A stretch of 29,489 nt of DNA from CAYJUM01 sp964478915. GTDB taxonomy: Bacteria > Nitrospirota > Nitrospiria > Nitrospirales > Nitrospiraceae. Numbering within the stretch: the first letter of the stretch is position 1; each line of letters starts with the position of its first letter. The stretch lies in contig CAYZKG010000016.1 of the NCBI GenBank assembly GCA_964478915.1, positions 1-29,489 of the forward strand. Reading direction: 5' to 3'. Positions 22,739 to 29,489 of the stretch are shown in pieces. The position numbers and the translations under genes were made by a program. The notes below the pieces were generated by a model. It saw only the letters and a list, made by a program, of their open reading frames with translations, searched no databases and was not told the DNA's origin.

Positions 22739-24223
22739 ATGCCTCAGAGTCTTTTGAAAACCTTCGAAAATCCCGACGCGCTCCCCCAACTCATGGGCGA
22801 GTTCCGGTCGCTCGACGAATGGCAGCGGCACGTCAATACGCTGTGTTACGGCCTGCGGTTCAATCAACTCCAGGACTATTCCCGGACCTTTGCGACGGCG
22901 GACTACCGTCTCGCCCATGCTTTGGCGGCTGACTATTTCTCGCGGGTATGTGCCCGCGAGAAGGCTATAGGCAATAGGCAATGGGCAATAGGCAAGGAGC
23001 AAGCTTCGTCTTCCCATAGCCCATCGCCCATCGCCCCTAGCCTGACGATCATGGAACTCGGCTGCGGCAACGGCAACCTGGCTGCCTGCTTCCTCTCCCA
23101 TCTGAAGCGGCTCGACCGGGACGGGGCGGTCTATCCCCGGGTCCGGTACCTCTTGGTTGATCGCCACGAAGAGGTGTTGAAGGCCGCCCTCCGCCATCCG
23201 GACCTAGCCGACCATCCGGACCGGGTCGAGATCATGCGGGCGGATGCCATGGAAATGGGCGGGATCAAGGAGCGCTCGGTGGACCGGATCCTCTGCAATG
23301 AGCTCTGGAATGAGCTGCCGACCAAGCTGATGCTGCGCAAGGATGGGGAGGTGATGGAGGAGCAACTTCGCCCGAACCTCAGCGCGGCGAAACATGCCGA
23401 AATCTCGGATTGGTCCGGATTCGTCCGGGCCTTCGGCGCCGGTGATGTCGCCGCGCTCCGGGGGGTTCCGCCCTTTCTCGACGACCTCGTCTGGGAGCGG
23501 GAATATCAGCCGGTCGCGTGGCAGGCGGTCCCGTACCGCAAGACCATCACCGCGTTCCTGAAGGAGATCGACGAGGAGGTGCTCGTGCCGGTCAACCTCG
23601 GGGCGTTCAGCACGCTCAAGGAAGCCAAGCGCCTGCTGGCCTCCGGCGCGATCGGGTTCAGCAGCTTCGACGCCGGGACCGCCGATCTGAAGGTCCTGAA
23701 TGATCCGGACAAGCCCTGCTACGCGCAGTTCGGCGGGCAGCACAGTTTCATGGTCAATTACGCGCTCACGCAGGCCATTGCGGACCATCTGGGCATCACG
23801 GGCGCCCTCATCGAATCGCAACGGGACTATGTCGGGCGGAGCCTCGGCACGACCGTGGTCAGCCTGGTGGACCTTCTGGCCACCCACCCCAAGGCCGGCT
23901 CCCTCACGCCGTCCGAGCAGGATCGGTTGGTACTCAAGACGATTCAGGCGCTGAACACCTGGTATGAGAGCCCGTACCAGCGGCGGCTCGATTTCCCGCT
24001 GCGGAGGGACCTTGCGGCCGAGGAGCGGGACGCCCTCCAGGGCCTTCTGCTCTCCCTCAAGCGGGACGGGGTCCCTGACACCATCGCCTACCTGACCGAG
24101 GACGAGATCATGCGGGCCTTGCCGGAGTTGGAGTCCCTGGGGTACGAACGGGAGCCGGTCCGGTTCATTCTGGCCCCCCCGGCCCGCCCTGTGGACTATT
24201 TCCACTATTTCTTTAGTTCTTAA
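22739..24223 (+). CDS. SAM-dependent methyltransferase, MidA/NDUFAF7-like
   Basis: Class I methyltransferase of about 494 residues with features of the MidA (COG1565-like) family: motif I MELGCGNGNLA, acidic VDRHEE after the second strand, and LCNELWNELPTKL matching the conserved NE-x-x-x-x-LP motif. The C-terminal half (LNTWYESPYQRRLDFPL and so on) is not family-defining to me. Residues 75-101 (KAIGNRQWAIGKEQASSSHS and the following SPSPIAPS) come from heptad repeats at 22963-23040, inserted directly before motif I (residues 106-112), yet the frame is kept. ATG 22739 is the first start after the gap. The substrate is unknown. Confidence 0.8.
   Translation: MPQSLLKTFENPDALPQLMGEFRSLDEWQRHVNTLCYGLRFNQLQDYSRTFATADYRLAHALAADYFSRVCAREKAIGNRQWAIGKEQASSSHSPSPIAPSLTIMELGCGNGNLAACFLSHLKRLDRDGAVYPRVRYLLVDRHEEVLKAALRHPDLADHPDRVEIMRADAMEMGGIKERSVDRILCNELWNELPTKLMLRKDGEVMEEQLRPNLSAAKHAEISDWSGFVRAFGAGDVAALRGVPPFLDDLVWEREYQPVAWQAVPYRKTITAFLKEIDEEVLVPVNLGAFSTLKEAKRLLASGAIGFSSFDAGTADLKVLNDPDKPCYAQFGGQHSFMVNYALTQAIADHLGITGALIESQRDYVGRSLGTTVVSLVDLLATHPKAGSLTPSEQDRLVLKTIQALNTWYESPYQRRLDFPLRRDLAAEERDALQGLLLSLKRDGVPDTIAYLTEDEIMRALPELESLGYEREPVRFILAPPARPVDYFHYFFSS
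22963..23040. repeat. GGCAATA/GCCCATC inverted heptads inside the methyltransferase gene
   Basis: GGCTATAGGCAATAGGCAAT on the left, CCCATAGCCCATCGCCCATC on the right. Translated in frame before SAM motif I. Confidence 0.92.
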
Positions 24224-24251
24224 CCGGTCGAAAATGTATAGAAATTTGTTG

Positions 24252-24280
24252 TTGATTTTCCTAAACCCTCCTGTTAGACT
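24252..24280 (+). promoter_or_regulatory. Possible sigma70 promoter for tatA
   Basis: TTGATT (24252-24257) and TAGACT (24275-24280) with 17-bp spacing, about 80 bp before the tatA ATG. Match is moderate (4 of 6 at each element). Confidence 0.4.
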
Positions 24281-24362
24281 CCCGCCCGCTCAGCGTACCG
24301 GGTGGTACTTCACCCTAGAAGGGGAAGTTGCATTCCGAGAGTGGACGCCAAAGGTTACACTG

Positions 24363-24608
24363 ATGTTCGGTTCATTCGGCTGGATGGAACTCTTACTGAT
24401 CCTGTTTATTGTCCTGATTATTTTCGGGGCCGGCAAGATTCCGCAGCTCGGCGAAGGCTTGGGCAAGGCCATCAAGGGATTCAAGCGGACCGTGAACGAG
24501 CCGGAGCCGATCGATGTGACCGCCGCCCCCGCGGCTCAGGAGCCGGCCGGGCAGTCGCCGACATCACAGGAGCCCCAGGCTCCTCAGGCGCCGCCGAAGC
24601 AGGCCTGA
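24363..24608 (+). CDS. tatA: Twin-arginine translocase subunit TatA/E
   Basis: Protein of 81 residues with the TatA fold: membrane helix FGWMELLLILFIVLIIFGAG, hinge KIPQLGEGLG, and an amphipathic helix AKGFKR-like (GKAIKGFKRTVN). A Pro/Gln/Ala-rich tail follows. ATG 24363 gives the canonical MFGSFGWMELL start, and in-frame upstream codons have no such homology. It is followed after a heptad hairpin by a second tatA/B-type gene. No tatC is seen in the window. Together they would serve Tat export of folded, often cofactor-containing proteins. Confidence 0.92.
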   Translation: MFGSFGWMELLLILFIVLIIFGAGKIPQLGEGLGKAIKGFKRTVNEPEPIDVTAAPAAQEPAGQSPTSQEPQAPQAPPKQA

Positions 24609-24611
24609 GGG

Positions 24612-24683
24612 CTAGAGGCGCGAGGCGATGGGCTATGGGTCAAATAATCTTGCCTATAGCCTATAGCCTCTTGCCAATTGCCC
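24612..24683. repeat. Inverted heptads between the two tat genes
   Basis: GGCGATGGGCTATGGG left arm and GCCTATAGCCTATAGCC right arm make a hairpin. Confidence 0.85.
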
Positions 24684-24695
24684 GGAGTGAAAGAG

Positions 24696-24992
24696 ATGTT
24701 CGGGCTGGGAGCGGGCGAAATTCTGATCATTCTCGTGATCGCGTTCCTCCTGTTCGGCCCCAAGGAGCTGCCCGAGATCGGGCGGCAGGTCGGGAAGGCG
24801 GTCCGGGGCTTCAAAGAGACGGCGGACGATCTCAAAAAGTCGGTGGAGCCTGAAGTCCACGTGATTCAGCAGGAAGTCAAGCTGGTGGAGCAGGATTTCC
24901 AGGCCTCCCTGAAAGAGGCCCAGGACGAGATCAATACGATGACGAGCTCACCCGGCCAGGGCGGGGGGGCCGAACCGAGCCGGAACGCCTGA
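24696..24992 (+). CDS. Second TatA/TatB-family translocase subunit
   Basis: Protein of 98 residues: MFGLGAGEILIILVIAFLLF (membrane helix), then the hinge GPKELPEIGRQVGKAVRGFK with amphipathic helix and a longer acidic/coil tail (VIQQEVKLVEQDFQASLKEA). The long tail favours a TatB-like role; the hinge sequence is closer to TatA. ATG 24696 with GGAG about 8 bp upstream is chosen over GTG 24678. The gene is separated from tatA only by a heptad-repeat hairpin (24621-24683). Confidence 0.85.
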   Translation: MFGLGAGEILIILVIAFLLFGPKELPEIGRQVGKAVRGFKETADDLKKSVEPEVHVIQQEVKLVEQDFQASLKEAQDEINTMTSSPGQGGGAEPSRNA

Positions 24993-25005
24993 GGGCGTGT
25001 TTTTT
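24985..25005 (+). terminator. Weak intrinsic terminator after the second tat gene
   Basis: A five-bp stem ACGCC/GGCGT with a TGAG loop, followed by six T after one G. The stem overlaps the stop codon. Short stem, so low certainty. Confidence 0.4.
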
Positions 25006-25242
25006 CGAACTCTTGCAGCAGTCAAAGTCATGAAAGGGGGTGACGCCCGCACCGAGGCTACTTTCGGAAGCACTGACACGTGAAGTACGCGGAGGCGCTG
25101 GGCACACGCACTCCGGTTCCGAAACGCAACGAATCACACAGATCATCATAGTGATACGGTTGGATTTCGAAGCAAAGCCATCGGCCGGGCACTCTAAGGC
25201 CGGTGAGGAGCGGTACCAGATCCAACTCACAGGAGGAACGCT

Positions 25243-26677
25243 ATGACGAGCATTACAGGACGGAAAAGGTGGTTGGGGTTTGCAACCACTTTGGCGGCGG
25301 CCATGCTGGTTGCCGGGCTTCAGTCCCTCGTTTCACCCAGCATCACGCCGGTCTTTGCCGGCTACGAACTCCCACCGGGCGAGCGGATCACCAACCTGCC
25401 CCACATCCCTCGGTCCATGCCGCAGAAAGAGGCCTTTGAGATCTACGATCCGGTCATCGGCCGGAACTTCGACATCAAGAACTTCTGGATGCGCGCCGAT
25501 CTGCGCGCGCGCCCGGAATGGCGGACCGGCACCTGCTTCGGCGGCGGTGCGCCGGCGGGCGGGGCCTGCAACAGCAGACCCTCCGGGGCCACGCAGTCCG
25601 GTCGGGCGAATGCCGGGCAGGGAGCCAATGACTTTTACGTCCAGCAGTGGGTGCGCCTGGGTCTCGGCTACGACCTGTCGCCGGACGTGAATTTCTACTT
25701 CGAGATCATTGACTCCGCGAACTGGGGGTCCAACGGCAACCCCAATAACGCCGGGAACGCCGGAGATCCCTTAAACCACTCGTGTCAAAACAACAACAAC
25801 TTCGGCACTGCTGCTGGGAACTGCCGGTTGGGCGTCCGGGCCGCCTATGTCCTGGTCCGGAACATGTTCAACATCCAAGGGCTCAGCATGAAGGCCGGGC
25901 GGCAGTACGTGATCTTCGGCAACCACAGCATCTTCGGCCACTTCGACTGGGCGAACACCGGCTATTCGCATGACGGGATCATGTTCCAATACGCCACCAA
26001 GGCGTTTGAGACCCACGCCGGCTGGTTCCGGAATTCGGAAACCGACCTCCAGCAGGCCGCCCCTGTGGGGAGCCTGAATGCGAATATTGCGGGGTGCNNN
26101 NNNNNNNNNNNNNNNNNNNNNNNNNNNNNNNNNNNNNNNNNNNNNNNNNNNNNNNNNNNNNNNNNNNNNNNNNNNNNNNNNNNNNNNNNNNNNNNNNAAT
26201 GCCAACTGCGCCACCAATGCAGGAACGGGCAACGCAACGGCGTCGGCTCAAGCAGGTGCCAGCCTCAAGTGTTCCAGCGCGAACACGTTCGAGAACTTCT
26301 TTCCCACAAACCACATCCACATGGGGTACGCGGACGTGATCGCCTGGAAGAACATGTTCGCGCCTCAGGTCAACTTGCAGTTCCGTCCGACCGAGCGGGA
26401 CCATTTCGAATTCTGGTTTATGAACATGAATCTGGCGAACCCGCAGGACAACTATTACCGGGCGGCGCAGGGGCCGTATATCTGGTCCGCGACGAACAAC
26501 AAGGCCAAGCATATCGGCGACGAATACGACTTCACCTGGACCCGGATGTTCGCCGACGGGCGGGTGGCCTTCCAGGCCACCTACGCCCATATCTTCGCGG
26601 GCGAATACATCGCGAGGAACCTGGGCACCGGCTCGAACCAGAGCTGGGGCTTCGTGCAGCTCTGGATGAACTTCTGA
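25243..26677 (+). CDS. Outer-membrane alginate-export-type porin, across assembly gap
   Basis: Outer-membrane beta-barrel protein with features of the alginate export family. A long signal peptide (RKRWLGFATTLAAAMLVAGL, cleavage near FAG) precedes YELPPGERITNLPHIPRSMP. Barrel strands alternate aromatic and polar residues (DFYVQQWVRLGLGYDLSPDV, FYFEIIDSANWG, VAFQATYAHIFAGEY) and the C-terminus ends in WGFVQLWMNF, a terminal Phe typical of BAM-dependent porins. AGGAGG lies 6 bp before ATG 25243. A 100-N gap (26098-26197) makes the frame appear to shift; codons end at 26097 and restart at 26198, so the real missing length should be a multiple of three. Substrate unknown. Confidence 0.85.
26098..26197. 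other. Assembly gap (100 N) within the porin
   Basis: Exactly 100 N. Reading frames on both sides agree if the true missing length is 0 or a multiple of 3. The flanking sequence is AN/Cys-rich (NANIAGC, then NANCATNAG), so a local repeat may have broken the assembly. Confidence 0.8.
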
Positions 26678-26684
26678 AAACGGG

Positions 26685-26777
26685 CAATCGGCTAGGGGCT
26701 AGAGGCAATGGGTAAGAGGAAAAAGGATGATGGCACGGGTAATTCCCATAGCCCATCGCCTCGCGCCCATAGCCTGA
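26685..26777. repeat. Inverted heptads between the porin and the small exported gene
   Basis: GGCTAGGGGCTAGAGGCAAT on the left and CCCATAGCCCATCGCCTCGC on the right. Confidence 0.85.
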
Positions 26778-26800
26778 GTACTACGAGAAAGGAGAACACT

Positions 26801-27220
26801 ATGAAGAGGCTGATGCTGATCGTGCTGGGCATGGCCATGCTGGCGTTGCTCAGTGCCCCGCCGGTCCAGGCGCAGGTTGATGACGCGATCGCCCTGACGG
26901 CGCAGGCCTGGGCGGACTTGAGCCAGTGGCCGGCCAATGGCAAGCGGCACACCGTGGATATCACCAAGATATCCGGCGAGGACTTGCGACAGATCAAGAA
27001 GGCCAACGTCGCGCTCCAGGACGCGCTGGCGAAGGCGCGGGCCGGTAACGCCAACGCCAGGGCGATCATGAAGCTGCAAGAGGCGATCGCCTACGGCGAT
27101 GCGGGCATGCACAAGGAGCAGCGTCTGATGGCCGAAGGCGCGCTGGCCGCGCTCTGCCAGACCGGAAAAGGCGACGCCTGCGCCAAGGCGCCGAAGTTCG
27201 GGAGCTACGTCGCGCCATAA
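26801..27220 (+). CDS. Small exported protein of unknown function
   Basis: Protein of 139 residues with a clear signal peptide (MKRLMLIVLGMAMLALLSAP, cleavage near AQA/QV). The mature part is helical, with KKANVALQDALAKARAGNAN and LQEAIAYGDAGMHKEQRLMA and two Cys (CQTGKGDAC). ATG 26801 has AAAGGAG 6 bp upstream and is chosen over the in-frame upstream ATG 26708, which lies in repeats. It lies 120 bp after the porin and just before a strong terminator, so it is probably co-transcribed with it. Family not recognised. Confidence 0.8.
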   Translation: MKRLMLIVLGMAMLALLSAPPVQAQVDDAIALTAQAWADLSQWPANGKRHTVDITKISGEDLRQIKKANVALQDALAKARAGNANARAIMKLQEAIAYGDAGMHKEQRLMAEGALAALCQTGKGDACAKAPKFGSYVAP

Positions 27221-27227
27221 GAAACAT

Positions 27228-27317
27228 AGGCACGAGGCAATGGGCAAGGGGCGATAGGGGAAGATTTTTTACCTATCGCCTCTAGCCTATCGCCCAGAGC
27301 CCATCGCCTATAGCCTG
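27228..27317. repeat. Inverted heptads before the terminator
   Basis: AGGCAATGGGCAAGGGGCGA left arm and CTATCGCCTCTAGCCTATCG right arm, centre GAAGATTTTTT. Confidence 0.88.
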
Positions 27318-27324
27318 AAGAAAG

Positions 27325-27366
27325 ATTCCCGCTGGGGAGCTTCCTCCTCAGCGGGGATTTTTTTGT
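27325..27366 (+). terminator. Strong intrinsic terminator
   Basis: A 13-bp stem (ATTCCCGCTGGGG with CCTCAGCGGGGAT, two G-U pairs) and an AGCTTC-type loop, followed by seven T. It ends the porin/small exported protein unit. Confidence 0.9.
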
Positions 27367-27431
27367 CGTGACCAGAGCACATCAGAGCGGGCTGCAACCA
27401 TTTGCGGCGTGGGTCGGCATGGCCCGCCGGG

Positions 27432-27466
27432 GGGCACCCATTGCATCCAGGAGCAATGGGTCCCGG
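27432..27466. repeat. GCACCCATTGC palindromic repeat, copy 1
   Basis: Arms GGCACCCATTGC and GCAATGGGTCCC around ATCCAGGA. Confidence 0.9.
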
Positions 27467-27474
27467 CGAGTATG

Positions 27475-27511
27475 GGGGGCACCCATTGCAGCAGAGAGCA
27501 ATGGGTCCCGG
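27475..27511. repeat. GCACCCATTGC palindromic repeat, copy 2
   Basis: Arms GGCACCCATTGC and GCAATGGGTCCC around AGCAGAGA. Confidence 0.9.
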
Positions 27512-27650
27512 ATGGTCGGCGTGATCGTAACGAGCCAAAGACAAGCGGGCTGCGACCATTTTCGGGCTTCAATCGCATTGCCTGTGAACTAGATGGCGAG
27601 TATGGGTGCCCAGAACCGTCGGCGCGCTACGGACGAGCCAGATAACTCGA

Positions 27651-28223
27651 TTACGGGAGCAACTCGGAGACGGCTACCGGCGTGTTTGGGCAGGAGAGGG
27701 GGGCGATCCTTTCAGCGGAGGGGACGGCGAAACGTGTCCGGTACCGTTTCTCCTCGGATTCTGTCGGCACAGGGTCACGGTGGACCTCAAGACAGCGATC
27801 AATCAGGTTCACGATCCAGTACTCTGGAATTCCGGCTACGGCATACAGATGGGCCTTACGCTCGCGGTCATAAGGCAACGTCGTATCGGCCACCTCCACG
27901 ATCAGCACAGCGGTGTGCGGGTGCGAGTCCCGGTAGTCCCTGGGCGTTCCGATCACCACCGCGAGGTCCGGTTCGGGTTCGGAATCGGGATCAAGGGCAA
28001 GCGGCATTTGCACTCGCACCGTGTAGCCCGTCCTAAAAGCCGCGCGCAGAGCATTCTCCGCAAGGCTCACGGCTGTGGCATGGGCGCTGCCTTGCGGGGT
28101 CATGCGCACGAGCTCGCCGGCAATGAGCTCGAGACGCTCCTCCGGATGAAAAAATCCGGAGGCCACCAGGCGGTCATATTCTTGCCGGGTCCACCGACGA
28201 ATCTCAACCGCATGGGACGACAT
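27651..28223 (-). CDS. Uma2-family (DUF820) PD-(D/E)XK nuclease-fold protein
   Basis: Protein of about 190 residues of the Uma2 family, which has a PD-(D/E)XK restriction-endonuclease fold but mostly unknown cellular roles. The core is EPEPDLAVVIG, then LIVEVADTTLPYDRERK (E-x-K-like active site, Lys after the DRER) and HLYAVAGIPEYWIVNL. The start MSSHAVEIRRWTRQEY at 28223 has GAGG 8 bp upstream; an ATG further up (28271) lies in a perfect inverted repeat and is less likely. The family is common in cyanobacteria and other repeat-rich genomes. Confidence 0.85.
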   Translation of the reverse strand: MSSHAVEIRRWTRQEYDRLVASGFFHPEERLELIAGELVRMTPQGSAHATAVSLAENALRAAFRTGYTVRVQMPLALDPDSEPEPDLAVVIGTPRDYRDSHPHTAVLIVEVADTTLPYDRERKAHLYAVAGIPEYWIVNLIDRCLEVHRDPVPTESEEKRYRTRFAVPSAERIAPLSCPNTPVAVSELLP

Positions 28224-28239
28224 CACAGCCTCAGGACTG

Positions 28240-28320
28240 AGGAGGGAAGGGGTCGGGAGTCGTTTGCGCACAGCGCCCTCCGGGTCCTTCGGACAAACGA
28301 CTCCCGACCCCTTCCCTCCT
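28240..28320. repeat. Perfect 27-bp inverted repeat upstream of the Uma2 gene
   Basis: Left arm 28240-28266 and right arm 28294-28320 are perfect complements, with a 27-nt spacer containing CTCCGGGTCCTTCGGA. There is no T tract on either strand. It would form a very stable hairpin in DNA or RNA 17 bp upstream of the Uma2 start codon. Confidence 0.95.
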
Positions 28321-28509
28321 ATGCATGCGGCAAGTCTACCAATCCAGTTGGAAAGTTACAAGTGAAACCGCCGATCAGGATTGGGCGATGGTCCAGCTCC
28401 GGATGAATTTCTCACCCTCACCCTATTTGCTGCTTCAGCGCTGCTTATGGTAGGCTCAACTCCAATTGGTAGACACAGATGATGTTCAGCAAAGAGAGGG
28501 AGACCGGTC

Positions 28510-28746
28510 ATGCCAATGGATAAAAGGGCGTTGCAAGAGCGCTTACAAGCACTGGTTGGAGAAGCTCTCTCTGAGGCCCTGACCGAGGACGGAGCGTTGA
28601 AAGAGGCCGTCAAGGCGGCTGTCAGGCAGGCGGTGCTTAAGCGAGTCTCTCAAGCTGCTGAGCAAGAAGCTGTAAGCCTCATTGATGAAGCGCTGAGCCT
28701 ACCCTCTAAGGGCGTAAGCCCCCTGCCTTGCAGAGCTGCTGTTTGA
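28510..28746 (+). CDS. Small helical protein of unknown function
   Basis: Predicted protein of 78 residues, highly helical (LQERLQALVGEALSEALTED and so on, Ala/Glu/Leu-rich), with no Cys in the first 70 residues. A purine-rich GAGAGGGAGA is about 10 bp before the ATG. The last 13 codons overlap the convergent thrH 3' end. No recognised family; existence as a real gene is moderately likely. Confidence 0.5.
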   Translation: MPMDKRALQERLQALVGEALSEALTEDGALKEAVKAAVRQAVLKRVSQAAEQEAVSLIDEALSLPSKGVSPLPCRAAV

Positions 28747-29323
28747 GTTCCAGATAGGTCTGCGTCACCGGAAATTGCGGAAACTGCTTGATCACGCTCT
28801 CGGGAGGGCGAAAGAGGATGCCGCTGTCTGCTTCCGCCAGCATGGTGGTGTCGTTGTAGGAATCCCCGGCCGCGATGACGTGAAACTGGAGCTGCTTGAG
28901 CGCGGCCACGGACTGGCGCTTCTGATCCGGCAACCGCAACGCATAGCCGGTGATGCGTCCGTCGGGCTCGACCTGCAAGGTGTTGCAGAACAGGGTTGGA
29001 TAGCCCAGTTGCTTCATCAGCGGCAAGGCGAATTCATAAAAGGTGTCCGAGAGGATAATCACCTGGCAGCGCTCCTGAAGCCAGTGGAGAAACTCCGTCG
29101 CGCCCTCGAGCGGCGACATGCCGGCGATGACCGCCTGAATGTCGGAGAGTCGGAGCCGGTGCTGATCGAGAATGGCCAGGCGCCGCTTCATCAGCACGTC
29201 GTAGTCCGGGACCTCTCTGGTGGTCAGGCTCAGCTCCGGGATGCCGGTCTTCTTTGACACGCTGATCCAGATCTCCGGCGCCAACACCCCTTCCAGATCC
29301 AGGCACACGAGGACCGGCTTCAT
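28706..29323 (-). CDS. thrH: ThrH: phosphoserine phosphatase / homoserine phosphotransferase (HAD)
   Basis: HAD-superfamily protein of about 205 residues closely resembling ThrH, which dephosphorylates phosphoserine and can transfer the phosphate to homoserine. Motifs: nucleophile block CLDLEGVLAPEIW, TTREVPDYDVLMKRRLAILD (the ThrH cap signature), motif II Ser in VIILSDTFYEF, the Lys of DQKRQSVAAL, and motif III AAGDSYNDTTML. The ATG at 29323 has GGAG upstream within the region preceding it; ATG 29335 is an alternative. It acts in serine and threonine metabolism in the cytoplasm. Confidence 0.92.
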   Translation of the reverse strand: MKPVLVCLDLEGVLAPEIWISVSKKTGIPELSLTTREVPDYDVLMKRRLAILDQHRLRLSDIQAVIAGMSPLEGATEFLHWLQERCQVIILSDTFYEFALPLMKQLGYPTLFCNTLQVEPDGRITGYALRLPDQKRQSVAALKQLQFHVIAAGDSYNDTTMLAEADSGILFRPPESVIKQFPQFPVTQTYLELKQQLCKAGGLRP

Positions 29324-29343
29324 CTCTGGCTCCATATCTCGTT

Positions 29344-29404
29344 AGGACTGAGGTTTGAGGGCTGAGGACTGAGCCTCGGCCCTCAGTCCTGAGTCCTCAG
29401 GGCT
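29344..29404. repeat. CCTCAGT-family palindromic heptads upstream of thrH
   Basis: ACTGAGG, GGCTGAGGACTGAG on the left; CCCTCAGTCCTGAGTCCTCA on the right. Same family as in the TolB-like gene (10738-10802). Confidence 0.85.
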
Positions 29405-29406
29405 CG

Positions 29407-29489
29407 TTACTCATTACGCAACGTTGATGCTGGCTGCTGCGGGCCGCGCCGCTGTCGCCGGCGATCGAGCCACCACGCCAGGAGGGGCA
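29407..29489 (-). CDS. C-terminal tail of a gene running off the window (tentative)
   Basis: The final 83 bases read in one minus-strand frame as LLAWWLDRRRQRRGPQQPAS, ending at a TAA at 29407-29409. It looks like a membrane-helix end plus basic tail. Very short, so it is only a suggestion. Confidence 0.3.
   Translation of the reverse strand, partial: PLLAWWLDRRRQRRGPQQPASTLRNE

Larger units (their letters stand above)
27367..27650. other. Gene-free stretch with palindromes and a direct repeat
   Basis: No convincing gene was found. It contains two copies of a GCACCCATTGC...GCAATGGGTCCC palindrome (27432-27466, 27475-27511) bracketed by a 17-bp direct repeat GCGGGCTGCRACCATTT (27387-27403 and 27545-27561). 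The rest shows nothing recognisable. Confidence 0.7.

Noticed and set aside
25010..25242. Sigma54-type promoter upstream of the porin
   Set aside because: TGGGCAC at this place lacks the required TTGC-type element at the right spacing.
26198..26715. Apparent frameshift in the porin
   Set aside because: Explained by the nominal 100-N gap; both halves agree if the true length is a multiple of three.
1130..27511. CRISPR arrays
   Set aside because: The repeats are 7-bp-period or short palindromes with no regularly spaced unique spacers and no cas genes.
28240..28320. Intrinsic terminator at the 27-bp inverted repeat
   Set aside because: No T tract follows the stem on either strand.
27606..28406. 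266-codon plus-strand open frame opposite the Uma2 gene
   Set aside because: Antisense shadow; it crosses the inverted repeat and has no family features.
1..29489. tRNA or rRNA genes
   Set aside because: No cloverleaf or rRNA-like sequence was seen on either strand.

Overview
The window is GC-rich bacterial chromosome, tightly packed with genes on both strands, from a Gram-negative (diderm) organism. It carries type IV pilus minor pseudopilins, an ArnT-like glycosyltransferase with a LAB_N partner, an outer-membrane alginate-export-type porin and Tat components. The gene mix, the porin type and the abundance of GCCTATA- and ACGCCTC-type heptad repeats suggest a Nitrospira-like member of the Nitrospirota. 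That is inference; there is no rRNA or other marker in the window to prove it. The sequence holds five runs of exactly 100 N (6597, 8792, 14139, 22620, 26098), which are scaffold gaps of nominal length. At least two of them appear to be joins with almost nothing missing.

Layout. 1-4124 (+): a minor pilin operon (FimT/GspH-like, PilV, PilW, PilX) followed by a lipoprotein with Ig/cadherin-like repeats where PilY1 would often be. 4158-8209 (+): a sigma70-like promoter, then phoH (split by a 433-residue homing-endonuclease intein in its P-loop), ybeY and ftsY. 8230-12916: a small coiled-coil protein (-), then a secreted M1-type metallopeptidase, a TolB-like beta-propeller protein and a PAP2 phosphatase (+). 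12870-16249 (-): a lipid-linked glycosylation operon (GT2, S23-type four-helix protein, LAB_N, ArnT-like GT-C). 16306-21800 (-): an operon-like run of dynamin-like GTPase, HEAT-repeat protein, unknown helical protein, P-loop ATPase, CPA2 cation/proton antiporter and universal stress protein. 22056-24992: a secreted unknown (-), then a MidA-like methyltransferase and two TatA/B-family genes (+). 25243-27364 (+): the porin, a small exported protein and a strong terminator. 27651-29489: an Uma2 nuclease-fold protein (-), a small helical protein (+), thrH (-) and the tail of one more minus-strand gene.

Two things stand out. First, the window is saturated with short 7-bp-period repeats and small palindromes of several sequence families. 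They sit between genes and also inside coding sequences, in frame: in pilin leaders, a lipoprotein signal peptide, ybeY, a PAP2 protein, a glycosyltransferase, a TolB-like protein and a methyltransferase just before its SAM-binding motif. One gene, the four-helix S23-type protein, lies between two inverted heptad arrays like the cargo of a miniature cassette. Second, the dynamin/HEAT/ATPase/antiporter/USP run has start and stop codons that touch or overlap, and it is preceded by an intrinsic-terminator-like hairpin only 10 bp before the dynamin start. It is the best candidate here for an undescribed multi-gene system, probably acting at the membrane. Its function cannot be read from sequence alone.
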